A stretch of DNA of 30,522 bases from Nitrospinae bacterium RIFCSPLOWO2_12_39_16 (GTDB lineage: Bacteria; Nitrospinota; Nitrospinia; UBA9942): the NCBI GenBank assembly GCA_001805005.1, contig MHDO01000110.1:1-30522 (forward strand), read 5' to 3'. The translations under genes and the position numbers were made by a program. Positions within the stretch are counted from its first letter, which is position 1. Each line of letters starts with the position of its first letter. Positions 15,521 to 23,153 of this stretch are shown in pieces. The notes under the pieces are model-generated. The model saw only the letters and a program-made list of their open reading frames with translations. It had not been told where the DNA came from and made no database searches.

Positions 15521-18500
15521 ATGAATCTAAGGCCGAATGAAATTTTACAAAAATTGGATAATGGGGAAAGGTTATGCAGGATTGAAGGATTACGAGATTC
15601 ATCTTCAAAGGCATTCTTTATAGCCCGCCTTTATCAAACTATATCCAGACCTATTACCATAATTACAGCAGGGCAGGACGAGGCAGAGGGGTTACTTAGT
15701 GATATAAATATTTTCCTCAATTTAAACTCTTCAATCTTCAATCTTCAATCTTCAATTTATTATTTCCCCCCATGGGAGATCCTTCCCTATGAGCCTATCT
15801 CGCCCCATAAGGACATTTCGGGTGAAAGACTGAAAGTTTTAAGCTCTATCATGGAATCAGACGGCAGTTTTATTCTTCTTGCACCTGTTGAGTCTATTAT
15901 TCAGAGGCTCATTCCAAAGGAGGTTTTGAGGGAGACTATTTTGAGATTTAGTGTAAAAGATTCGCTTGAGAGGGATATTATCTCAGAATATCTTATAATC
16001 GGAGGATATAAAAGCTCGGATATAGTTGAGGATAAGGGGGAATTTAGTATCAGAGGCGGGATACTTGATGTATATCCGCCTGATTCTGACAACCCGTTCC
16101 GCATAGAATTTATGGGAGATGAGATTGAGTCCATCCGTGAATTTGACTCAGCTACTCAGAGGTCGGTAAAGGATGTAAAGGAGATAAAAATTGTACCTGC
16201 GAGGGAGCTGATAATTACAGAAGACAGAATACAGAAGGCAGAAGACAGAAATATTAAAATCATTACAGATAGAATTAAAGCCGGATTATCCATCCCCGGG
16301 ATTGAGAGGTTGGCTCCATATTTTTATGAAATGGATGCTTTATTTGATTATGTCCCCTCTGATGCAATTGTCATTTTGGATGAGCCGTCTTATGTATATA
16401 AAAAGATAAAAGACTTCTGGCAATTGATAGAGAAGGAATATGAGCAGTCTATACAGAGGAAAGAGTTGTCTCCTTCACCTGCAAAACTCTATATACCAGA
16501 AGATGAGCTAAAGGAAAGATTAGAGGCAGGCATTACTATTCAATTGGCAGCCTTAAGTCTTCAGTCTTCAGATATCACTATTCCCGATATTAAACCTATA
16601 GAACAATTTAAGGGGAATTTTGATCTGTTCTTGGAAGGTCTCAATAAATGGTTAATTGATGGATTCAGGGTAATCATTATAATCCATACTGATGGACAGG
16701 CTGAGAGACTGAAAGAGATACTTGCAGAAAACGAGATAGGGGCAAAAATTGAATGCGGAGTGCGGAATGCGGAATATGGAATCAACTCCGAACTCCAAAC
16801 TCCGAACTCCAAACTTATTATTGTTGTTGGAAAGTTATCAAAGGGCATTATTATCCCTCCTGAAAAATTAGTATTTATCACTGAAGAGGATATATTTGGC
16901 CCATCAAGAAAGTTAAAAAGAGAGAAGAGGGCAAAGAGGGAGAGTTTCAGCATAGGTTTAGGAGATTTAAAAATTGGCGATTATGTGGTTCATGTGGATT
17001 ATGGAATAGGGCAATATATAGGGACAAAGGATATAAGTGCAGACGGGGTATTTGAAGAGTTTCTTGAGATAGAGTATGCAGATAGTGAAAAACTCTATAT
17101 TCCTATGGAGAAATTAAAATTTATACAAAAATATACAGGGAGTGGCGGCATTACCCCTCCACTTGATAAATTGGGAGGGGTATCGTGGGCAAAGACAAAA
17201 GAGAGGATAAAGAAATCCATAAGAGAAATGGCAAGAGATCTGCTCAAGATTTATGCCACACGGGAGATTGTCAAGGGTTTTGCCTTTACACCTGATGCAC
17301 ATTGGCACGGGGAGTTTGCCGATTCGTTTGAATATGAGGAGACAGAAGACCAGTTGCAGGCTATTCAGGATGTAATTGCTGATATGGAAAAGGATAAGCC
17401 TATGGACAGGCTCATTTGCGGTGATGTAGGGTATGGCAAGACAGAGGTGGCAATGAGGGCGGCATTCAAATCTGTATTTGACGGCAGGCAGGTTGCCTTT
17501 CTTGTTCCGACCACAATACTTGCCCAGCAGCATTTCCAGACATTTACCGACAGGTTTCATTTGTTCCCGATGAAAATAGATGTCTTAAGCAGATTCAAGA
17601 CAAAGAGAGAACAGGAGAAAATCATAAAAGGGCTTGAAGACGGGAGTATAGATGTTGTGATAGGAACCCATAGGATGCTTCAGAAGGATATAAAATTTAA
17701 GGAGATCGGACTGCTCGTTATAGATGAGGAGCAGAGATTTGGTGTTGTGCATAAGGAGAAACTGAAAAAATTGAGAGAGACTGTGGATGTCCTCACGCTT
17801 ACGGCCACACCGATTCCAAGGACACTCCACATGTCACTCATGGGTGTGAGAGATTTGAGTGTCATAGAGACGCCGCCCCAGAACAGGCTTGCCATAAAAA
17901 CATTTGTAAGGAAATTCGGTGATGAGATTATAAAGCAGGCGATAATGAGGGAGATGGACAGGGAGGGGCAGACCTTCTTTGTCCACAACAGGGTGGAGAG
18001 CATATATCCTATGGCAAAGTATCTGCAGGGCATTATTCCAAATATCAGGTTAGGGGTCATTCATGGGCAGATGAATGAGAGGGCTATGGAAGATGTGATG
18101 CTCAAATTTATAAACAAGGAGTATGATGTGCTTTTATGTACTACGATAATTGAGTCGGGGCTTGACATACCTGCAGCAAATACAATCATAATTAACCGTG
18201 CCGATAAGCTGGGACTGGCACAACTCTATCAACTAAGGGGGAGGGTCGGGAGGGAGAGGCACCAGGCATATGCATATCTACTCATACCGGGGGAGGATGT
18301 CCTATCAGAGACTGCGAGGAAGAGGCTTCTGGCTATTGAAGAGTTAAGCGACCTGGGCGCCGGGTTTAAGCTTGCGGCGAGGGATATGGAGATAAGGGGT
18401 GCAGGAAATATCCTCGGAGATGCACAGTCAGGACATATATCAGCAGTCGGGTTTGACCTCTACTGCAAGCTGATGGAGGAGACTGTCAAAGAGCTTAAAG

Positions 18501-18964
18501 GCGAGCCGCCGGAGGAGTCTATAGAGCCTTCTATGAGATTGAGCATGAAGGGATATATACCTAAAGAATATATATCCGACCTTAATCAGAGGCTTGATAT
18601 ATATAAGAGGATTGATATGCTGGAAAGGGTGGAAGATATTGGCAGATTAAAGGATGAGCTGTTAGACAGATATGGCAGTATGCCTGAACCTGTTGATGTC
18701 CTTCTCTCCACTGTAGAATTAAAGATACTTTCAAAGAATCTCAAAATTGAAAAGGTGGATATGTCAGGGGATATAATAACCCTTACCTTTAACAAGGGGA
18801 CACCAATTTCTGCTGAAAGAATTATGCAGTTTGTTAAAAAAGACAAACGGGGAATAAGATTTCTGTCGGAGGATACTATTCAGTTCTCCATTAGTAACGG
18901 CAACTGGAGAAAGAGATATGCCGATATAAAAAATAACTTGCAGATGTTCTCCACTGCGTGTTAA
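15521..18964 (+). CDS. mfd: Transcription-repair coupling factor
   Basis: Mfd, 1147 residues, the ATP-driven translocase that removes stalled RNA polymerase at lesions and recruits UvrA. The UvrB-homology region includes YYFPPWEILPYEPISPHKD and the DKGEFSIRGGILDVYPPDSD block. The RNA polymerase-interaction domain is DYVVHVDYGIGQYIGTKDI. The helicase motor shows LICGDVGYGKTEVAMRAA (Walker A), VIDEEQRFGV (Walker B), LTATPIPRTLHMS, TTIIESGLDIP and QLRGRVGR. The C-terminal domain follows. Four short heptad repeats are inserted in frame in the N-terminal half, each between conserved blocks, and none in the motor. No ribosome site is evident at ATG 15521. Confidence 0.95.
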   Translation: MNLRPNEILQKLDNGERLCRIEGLRDSSSKAFFIARLYQTISRPITIITAGQDEAEGLLSDINIFLNLNSSIFNLQSSIYYFPPWEILPYEPISPHKDISGERLKVLSSIMESDGSFILLAPVESIIQRLIPKEVLRETILRFSVKDSLERDIISEYLIIGGYKSSDIVEDKGEFSIRGGILDVYPPDSDNPFRIEFMGDEIESIREFDSATQRSVKDVKEIKIVPARELIITEDRIQKAEDRNIKIITDRIKAGLSIPGIERLAPYFYEMDALFDYVPSDAIVILDEPSYVYKKIKDFWQLIEKEYEQSIQRKELSPSPAKLYIPEDELKERLEAGITIQLAALSLQSSDITIPDIKPIEQFKGNFDLFLEGLNKWLIDGFRVIIIIHTDGQAERLKEILAENEIGAKIECGVRNAEYGINSELQTPNSKLIIVVGKLSKGIIIPPEKLVFITEEDIFGPSRKLKREKRAKRESFSIGLGDLKIGDYVVHVDYGIGQYIGTKDISADGVFEEFLEIEYADSEKLYIPMEKLKFIQKYTGSGGITPPLDKLGGVSWAKTKERIKKSIREMARDLLKIYATREIVKGFAFTPDAHWHGEFADSFEYEETEDQLQAIQDVIADMEKDKPMDRLICGDVGYGKTEVAMRAAFKSVFDGRQVAFLVPTTILAQQHFQTFTDRFHLFPMKIDVLSRFKTKREQEKIIKGLEDGSIDVVIGTHRMLQKDIKFKEIGLLVIDEEQRFGVVHKEKLKKLRETVDVLTLTATPIPRTLHMSLMGVRDLSVIETPPQNRLAIKTFVRKFGDEIIKQAIMREMDREGQTFFVHNRVESIYPMAKYLQGIIPNIRLGVIHGQMNERAMEDVMLKFINKEYDVLLCTTIIESGLDIPAANTIIINRADKLGLAQLYQLRGRVGRERHQAYAYLLIPGEDVLSETARKRLLAIEELSDLGAGFKLAARDMEIRGAGNILGDAQSGHISAVGFDLYCKLMEETVKELKGEPPEESIEPSMRLSMKGYIPKEYISDLNQRLDIYKRIDMLERVEDIGRLKDELLDRYGSMPEPVDVLLSTVELKILSKNLKIEKVDMSGDIITLTFNKGTPISAERIMQFVKKDKRGIRFLSEDTIQFSISNGNWRKRYADIKNNLQMFSTAC
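15728..15756 (+). repeat. In-frame TTCAATC heptads in mfd (1)
   Basis: Four units of TTCAATC encode SSIFNLQSSI just before the conserved FPPWE motif of the UvrB-homology region. Confidence 0.7.
16217..16250 (+). repeat. In-frame ACAGAAG heptads in mfd (2)
   Basis: About five units (ACAGAAG, ACAGAAT, ACAGAAG, GCAGAAG, ACAGAA) encode TEDRIQKAEDRN in a linker after the VPARE block. Confidence 0.65.
16555..16571 (+). repeat. In-frame GTCTTCA heptads in mfd (3)
   Basis: Two GTCTTCA units encode SLQSSD in a variable loop. Short enough that chance cannot be excluded alone, but it is the same unit as the other repeats. Confidence 0.45.
16751..16815. repeat. In-frame hairpin of GCGGAAT/AACTCCG units in mfd (4)
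   Basis: The forward arm (16751-16775) has GCGGAGT, GCGGAAT, GCGGAAT units; the opposite arm (16785-16815) has ACTCCGA, ACTCCAA, ACTCCGA, ACTCCAA. They encode CGVRNAEYGINSELQTPNSK in a loop between IGAKIE and LIIVVGKLSKG. Confidence 0.75.
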
Positions 18965-18973
18965 TTTGAAAAA

Positions 18974-19948
18974 ATGAATAGAAGACAGAAGTCAGAAGTC
19001 AGACTTTTTGTTATCTGTTCTCTGTCTTCTGTCTTCTGTCTTCTGTCTTTCTTTGCCTGCCAGAAGGCATCGGAGCCTCCTCCTGTAAAAAAAGAGATAA
19101 AGATTGTTGCAGTTATAAATGACGAAAAGATAACAGAGGATGAATTTGAAAAAGAATTTTCAGTTTTAAGAAAGAAGCAGGATACAGACGATACAGTTGA
19201 GAGGGAGCAGTTAAAGACGCTCAGAAAAAATCTGCTGGAACAATTTATTGAAAAAAGGCTGCTTTTACAGGAGGCAAGGGAATCAAACATATCAATTACA
19301 GAGAGTGAGTTGGATGAGGCAGTGGAAAAGATGACCGATGGTTATCCGCCGAGTGCATTGGAGGGGATGCTAAAACATGAGAAAATAAGCATGGCGGAAT
19401 GGAAGGGGAAGATTAGAGAGAATATACTCATTGAAAGACTTGTAGCCAATAAGTATAAGGGGAGTTTTGATGTCAGTGATAAAGAGATTGACTCTTATTT
19501 CAAATCCAACCTAAAAGATTTTGTAAAGCCTCTCAAAGTCCATGTCCTGCAGATTGTTGTAAAGAATGAAGAGGAGGCACTCAATGTCCGCTCAGAACTC
19601 CTTAGTGGAAAGGATTTTGAAAAAATCGCAAGGGAGAAATCAATCGGTCTTGAGGCAGAAAGAGGCGGGGATCTTGGGTTTTTTAGTGAGGGGCAGATGC
19701 CTCAGGAGTTTGATAATGCAATATTTAAACTGAAAGTTGGAGAGATAAGCCATCCGGTTAAAACCTCTTACGGCCACCATATATTTAAATTGATAGAAAG
19801 GAAGGAGCCAAAGAAGATAGACCCTGCTGAGGCAAAAGAAAATATAAGAAGGATACTGATGAAAGAAAAATATGGGGAGTCATTGAAAAAACTGATAGCC
19901 TCCCTCAGAGATAATGCAAAGATAGAGATATATGAAGATAGAATATAA
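18974..19948 (+). CDS. SurA/PrsA-like peptidyl-prolyl isomerase, lipoprotein
   Basis: A 324-residue periplasmic chaperone-isomerase. A lipoprotein-type signal ends at Cys29 (SFFAC; the lipobox has Phe at -3, a weak match). A SurA N-domain follows (VVAVINDEKITEDEFEKEF to about residue 170) and a parvulin domain from about 190 (VHVLQIVVKNEEEAL, GGDLGFFSEGQMPQEFDNAI, VKTSYGHHIFKLIE). It folds outer-membrane proteins on the way to BamA/D. The signal region is a heptad hairpin: RRQKSEVR from the forward arm, SLSSVFCLLS from the reverse arm. It begins 9 bases after mfd and overlaps the next gene by 17 bases. Confidence 0.85.
   Translation: MNRRQKSEVRLFVICSLSSVFCLLSFFACQKASEPPPVKKEIKIVAVINDEKITEDEFEKEFSVLRKKQDTDDTVEREQLKTLRKNLLEQFIEKRLLLQEARESNISITESELDEAVEKMTDGYPPSALEGMLKHEKISMAEWKGKIRENILIERLVANKYKGSFDVSDKEIDSYFKSNLKDFVKPLKVHVLQIVVKNEEEALNVRSELLSGKDFEKIAREKSIGLEAERGGDLGFFSEGQMPQEFDNAIFKLKVGEISHPVKTSYGHHIFKLIERKEPKKIDPAEAKENIRRILMKEKYGESLKKLIASLRDNAKIEIYEDRI
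18981..19048. repeat. GAAGTCA heptad hairpin inside a lipoprotein signal
   Basis: The forward arm (18981-19003) has AGAAGAC/AGAAGTC units; the reverse arm (19014-19048) has four TCTTCTG units. The loop is about 10 bases. Confidence 0.8.
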
Positions 19949-20954
19949 AAAACAGAAAACAAAAGACAGAAGTCAGTGGTCAGTGGTCAGTGGTCAGCGG
20001 TTAATGGTTGCTGTGTTTCTATTTTATTTACTGTTCACTGTCTCTGATGCTGATGCAAAGGTTATTGATAAGATTGCTGCGAGAGTGAATGGCGATATTA
20101 TATTGATGAGTGAAGTTAAGGGGAAGAGTTTCATGGTTTTATATGATATGCGCAGCAGGGATAAAGATTTGAAGAACGATGATATTTATAGAGTAGAGAA
20201 AGAAGTTTTAAATGAGATGATTGAAGAGAAGCTCATGCTTCAGTTTGCCGAGGATAACAATATAAAGGTTTCAGATGAGGAGATAAAGTTGGCTATTGAG
20301 GATATAAAAAAACAGAATAACTTTACAGATGAAATGCTGGAGAAGGAGCTTAATAAAGAGAATATAACACTTAATGATTATAAAGAGAGATTAAGGGCTC
20401 AGATTACTGTTTCAAAGGTTATCAATTACGAGGTCAGGTCTAAGGTTCATGTTGAAGAAACAGAGGTAAGAAAATATTACGAGGAGCATAAAGAAGAATT
20501 TATAACGCCTGAAGAAATCAGGGTGAGGCATATAATGTTTGCATATAGTGAGGACATGGATAGTCAGAAAGAAGAGGCCATAAAAAATAAGGCAGTTGAT
20601 ATTTTGAACAGAATCAGGCAAGGCGAAGATTTTGCCAATCTCGCCTCCATGTATTCTGAAGATTCATCAGCAAAAAACGGGGGAGACCTTGGATACTTTA
20701 CAAAGGGGAAGATGATAAAGATTTTTGAAGACACTGCCTTTGCTTTAAAAAAAGATGAGGTGAGTAATGTTATAAAGACACCCTTTGGGTTTCATATCTT
20801 AAAGTATGAAGACAAAAGGGAAGCCGGCTTAAAACCACTTGAAAATGTTTCAAGGGAAATAGAGAGAAGGATTTATAATGAAAAAATAAAAACTCTTAAA
20901 GATGCATGGGTAAAAAAGATGAGGGAAAAGGCATTTATAGAGATACTTTATTGA
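19932..20954 (+). CDS. surA: SurA-like periplasmic peptidyl-prolyl isomerase
   Basis: A 340-residue SurA-type chaperone. The signal peptide has a basic start (KKQKTKDR), hydrophobic core VAVFLFYLLFTV and likely cleavage after DADA. The SurA N-domain begins VIDKIAARVNGDIILMSEV, the classic SurA opening. One parvulin domain follows from about residue 185: IRVRHIMFAYSEDM, FANLASMYSEDSSAKNGGDL, FFTKGKM-like YFTKGKMIKIFEDTAFAL, IKTPFGFHILKYED. It has one parvulin domain where E. coli SurA has two. ATG 20004 is an alternative start that would omit the repeat-encoded part of the leader. It converges with the COQ7-like gene three bases downstream. Confidence 0.85.
   Translation: MKIEYKKQKTKDRSQWSVVSGQRLMVAVFLFYLLFTVSDADAKVIDKIAARVNGDIILMSEVKGKSFMVLYDMRSRDKDLKNDDIYRVEKEVLNEMIEEKLMLQFAEDNNIKVSDEEIKLAIEDIKKQNNFTDEMLEKELNKENITLNDYKERLRAQITVSKVINYEVRSKVHVEETEVRKYYEEHKEEFITPEEIRVRHIMFAYSEDMDSQKEEAIKNKAVDILNRIRQGEDFANLASMYSEDSSAKNGGDLGYFTKGKMIKIFEDTAFALKKDEVSNVIKTPFGFHILKYEDKREAGLKPLENVSREIERRIYNEKIKTLKDAWVKKMREKAFIEILY
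19970..20043. repeat. GGTCAGT heptad repeat in a signal-peptide sequence
   Basis: AGTCAGT followed by three GGTCAGT/GGTCAGC units (19970-20000) is followed by a weak inverted arm TTACTGTTCACTGTC (20029-20043). It encodes SQWSVVSGQR at the N-terminus. Confidence 0.6.
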
Positions 20955-20957
20955 TAC

Positions 20958-21500
20958 CTATGCTTTATCCGATTGCAGGAGCATTTTCCATCGACTGGCA
21001 TGTCCATATTCATCGGATTGATTCTTTTCAACTACCTTGCGGGTATCCTCATCCCAATCTATTGTTTTGAGAAGTTCGTCATAGTGGTGGACAGCCTTTG
21101 TCTCTACCCAAATACCAGTTTTGAGAATTGCCTTACTGCCAATCAATCGTGAAGAAAAGCCAAATATAAAACCTACAATCCAATAGAGCCACCTAAGTTT
21201 ACTTGGCTTCCAGCCATATTCAAAAAACTTGACCTCATAATCCTGGTAATGAGTCATCTCATTACACATTGCAGTGATTAATTGCAGATTAAGGTTGCAT
21301 GCCTTTTTTGTGATTTGAAACTTGTAAATACTAATTGCCATTAATTCCAGAGTATGTAAAGTGAGCAATCCCTTTTTGATGCCTTTTAATCTTGCTAAAG
21401 GCATCTCCTGCCCCCTCAACTGGAAATCCTTAATGCCAATCTGGGTTCGTATTATTGAGGTATCGTATTTATTTGTTATATTTTCTTTATGAACGTTCAT
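20958..21500 (-). CDS. COQ7-like ferritin-fold diiron protein
   Basis: A 180-residue protein of the COQ7 (demethoxyubiquinone hydroxylase) family. All six diiron ligands are recognisable with family spacing: Glu52 (LHTLELMA), Glu81 and His84 (EMTHYQ), Glu133 (WVETKAVHHY), Glu164 and His167 (DEYGH). The central membrane-associated helix is YWIVGFIFGFSSRLIG. COQ7 hydroxylates a ubiquinone precursor; an organism with this gene set would be expected to use menaquinone, so the reaction here is uncertain. It diverges from a VIT-type iron/manganese transporter, which allows an iron-handling role instead. The promoter at 21510-21538 predicts a nearly leaderless mRNA. Confidence 0.75.
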   Translation of the reverse strand: MNVHKENITNKYDTSIIRTQIGIKDFQLRGQEMPLARLKGIKKGLLTLHTLELMAISIYKFQITKKACNLNLQLITAMCNEMTHYQDYEVKFFEYGWKPSKLRWLYWIVGFIFGFSSRLIGSKAILKTGIWVETKAVHHYDELLKTIDWDEDTRKVVEKNQSDEYGHASRWKMLLQSDKA

Positions 21501-21509
21501 GCTGTAAAT

Positions 21510-21538
21510 ATACTAAAACATCAAAAAGAAGTTGTCAA
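21510..21538 (-). promoter_or_regulatory. Strong promoter of the COQ7-like gene
   Basis: On the reverse strand TTGACA (21538-21533) and TAGTAT (21515-21510) are 17 bases apart. Only nine bases lie between the -10 and the ATG at 21500, so the transcript would begin about 2-4 bases before the start codon. Confidence 0.6.
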
Positions 21539-21659
21539 AGGGAAAAACCTTAGCCATTTCTTTTTCTCCTTATTTTATGCTATCTTATGAGTAATTTATG
21601 ATTAACTGTTACTCACTCCTTTACACTAAGAGCCTTAATATTTTGCTGAAATTATAATA

Positions 21660-22133
21660 ATGAGACATTCATTAAAGACAGGGGTCAGCTTTGGTTTAAC
21701 CTCAGGGATAATTACAACACTTGGGTTGATGATAGGCTTGCATTCCGGCACTCATTCAAAGGGTGTAGTGATTGGCGGTATATTGACAATAGCAATTGCA
21801 GACGCATTCTCGGACGCCCTCGGCATCCATATCTCAGAAGAATCAGAGAACAAGCATGATGTAAAGGAAATATGGGAGGCAACAATCTTCACCTTTTTTT
21901 CCAAATTTTTCTTCTCACTGACATTCATAATACCCCTCCTCTTATTTCAGCTGTCAACAGCAGTTATTGTCAGCATAGTTTATGGATTATCATTGTTGGG
22001 GATTTTCAGCCTGTATATTGCCAGAGAACAGCATATAAAGCCATGGATTGTAGCCGCAGAGCATCTCTTGATTGCATTGATAGTCATAGTCATGACACAT
22101 TACATTGGTGACTGGATTGGCCACGAGATTTAG
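21660..22133 (+). CDS. Small VIT/CCC1-family membrane protein
   Basis: A 157-residue membrane protein with about five hydrophobic segments (near 7-28, 34-55, 74-96, 98-121, 130-150). The start SFGLTSGIITTLGLMIGL and the stretch TIAIADAFSDALGIHISEES match the VIT (vacuolar iron transporter, Fe2+/Mn2+) family; the acidic/His segment after helix 2 is where VIT proteins bind metal. Such proteins move iron or manganese across the membrane. It diverges from the COQ7-like diiron gene across 159 bases. It ends directly against the ksgA stop, with no base between. No ribosome site is evident; TATAAT sits two bases before the ATG but has no -35. Confidence 0.7.
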   Translation: MRHSLKTGVSFGLTSGIITTLGLMIGLHSGTHSKGVVIGGILTIAIADAFSDALGIHISEESENKHDVKEIWEATIFTFFSKFFFSLTFIIPLLLFQLSTAVIVSIVYGLSLLGIFSLYIAREQHIKPWIVAAEHLLIALIVIVMTHYIGDWIGHEI

Positions 22134-23000
22134 TCAGCAATCCTGATTTGAATGTATAAAGTTTGCAATCTTTGCAAAGTCTGAGATGCTGAGCGTCTCC
22201 CCCCTTTGAGAAGGTTTTATATCCGTTTCTTTAAAAACCTCTCCAAGGAATTCATCTGAAAAATTTAAGTTCTTCAGATTATTTTTAAGGGTTTTTCTCC
22301 TATAGGCAAATGATGCCTTGACTATTTTAAAAAACAGGTCTTCATCTGCTACTTTAACAAGAGGTTCTTTTCTTGGGGTTATCCTTATTACAGACGAATT
22401 AACTTTAGGCGCAGGTTTGAATGCACCTTTACCTACATCCACTAGTTTATGAGCCTCTGCCCGGTATTGGACTACAACTGATAAATTGCCGTAGTCTTTT
22501 GTTCCAGGGTTTGCAATTATTCTATCCGCTACCTCTCTCTGAAACATGAGAATCATATCAATTATCCTTTCTCTATTTTCAATGAGCTTGAAGGTAATCG
22601 GTGTGGAGAGATAGTAAGGTAAATTTGATACAACCTTAAATCTTTCAGGTATCTCGCCATAGTTATAGAAAAGGGCATCTGCATTAATAATGCTAATGTT
22701 ATTATATGCATAGAGTCTGTCCTGGAGGAGATTGCAGAGCCTTCTATCTATTTCAATGGCAATAACCCTCTTTGATGCCTCTGATAGTTTTGAGGTAAGT
22801 ATGCCTCTGCCTGGGCCTATCTCAACCACTGTATCATCAGGAGAAATGTTGGCAAAATCTATAATCTTTCTTACAACAGATTCATCAATCAAAAAATGCT
22901 GTCCGAATTTCTTTTTCCCGCCCATAGATTGTTTTAATTGATTTTTGGTGAAAAAGTTATTTTCCTTACTGAGTTTTTCTTTTAATGATACCACACTCAT
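22134..23000 (-). CDS. ksgA: 16S rRNA dimethyladenosine transferase
   Basis: KsgA/RsmA, 288 residues, dimethylates the two adjacent adenines of the 3' hairpin of 16S rRNA late in small-subunit assembly. Motifs are KKKFGQHFLIDESVV, VEIGPGRGILTSKLS (SAM-binding loop), IAIEIDRRL, INADAL and the catalytic SNLPYYLSTP. The C-terminal domain contains FKPAPKVNSSVIRI and SFAYRRKTLKNNL. A 25-residue leader precedes MGGKKKFGQHFL, so ATG 22925 is a possible alternative start. It diverges from hisZ. Confidence 0.95.
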   Translation of the reverse strand: MSVVSLKEKLSKENNFFTKNQLKQSMGGKKKFGQHFLIDESVVRKIIDFANISPDDTVVEIGPGRGILTSKLSEASKRVIAIEIDRRLCNLLQDRLYAYNNISIINADALFYNYGEIPERFKVVSNLPYYLSTPITFKLIENRERIIDMILMFQREVADRIIANPGTKDYGNLSVVVQYRAEAHKLVDVGKGAFKPAPKVNSSVIRITPRKEPLVKVADEDLFFKIVKASFAYRRKTLKNNLKNLNFSDEFLGEVFKETDIKPSQRGETLSISDFAKIANFIHSNQDC

Positions 23001-23016
23001 AAAACTGACTCATATT

Positions 23017-23060
23017 ATTATCATAGAGGGAGTCTCAAAAGTCCGATTTTGATTTTTAAT
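23017..23060. repeat. Dispersed repeat, second copy
   Basis: Matches window bases 8-51 without gaps: ATTATCATAGAG, then 12 variable bases, then GTCCGATTTT. See the entry at 1-87. Confidence 0.6.
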
Positions 23061-23062
23061 TA

Positions 23063-23115
23063 GCAAGGCAAGGTTTCTCAAAGGCAGGGTTTCTTGTCAA
23101 GGCAAGGTTTCCCTC
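23063..23115. repeat. Three tandem CAAGGCAAGGTTTC units
   Basis: Three degenerate copies of a 17-18-base unit: GCAAGGCAAGGTTTCTC, AAAGGCAGGGTTTCTTGTC and AAGGCAAGGTTTCCCTC. The hisZ -35 box begins at the end of the third copy. Confidence 0.65.
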
Positions 23116-23144
23116 TTGCCACTGCATGAATTTTTATATATACT
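23116..23144 (+). promoter_or_regulatory. Strong promoter of hisZ-purA
   Basis: TTGCCA (23116-23121), a 17-base spacer and TATACT (23139-23144). Transcription should start near 23151 with the ATG at 23154, giving an mRNA with almost no leader; no Shine-Dalgarno is present. Confidence 0.6.
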
Positions 23145-23153
23145 GTATCGTCT

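Noticed and set aside
17114..17560. Long reverse-strand frame inside mfd
   Set aside because: It is a shadow of a strongly conserved forward gene, with no recognisable domain or ribosome site.
21513..21557. A 14-codon reverse-strand frame with an AAGGAG site just upstream of the COQ7-like gene
   Set aside because: It has a good ribosome site, but it overlaps the strong TTGACA/TAGTAT promoter, is out of frame with the downstream gene and is too short to judge without conservation data.
21653..21658. TATAAT just before the VIT gene as its -10
   Set aside because: Transcription would start inside the gene, and no -35 is present at the right distance.
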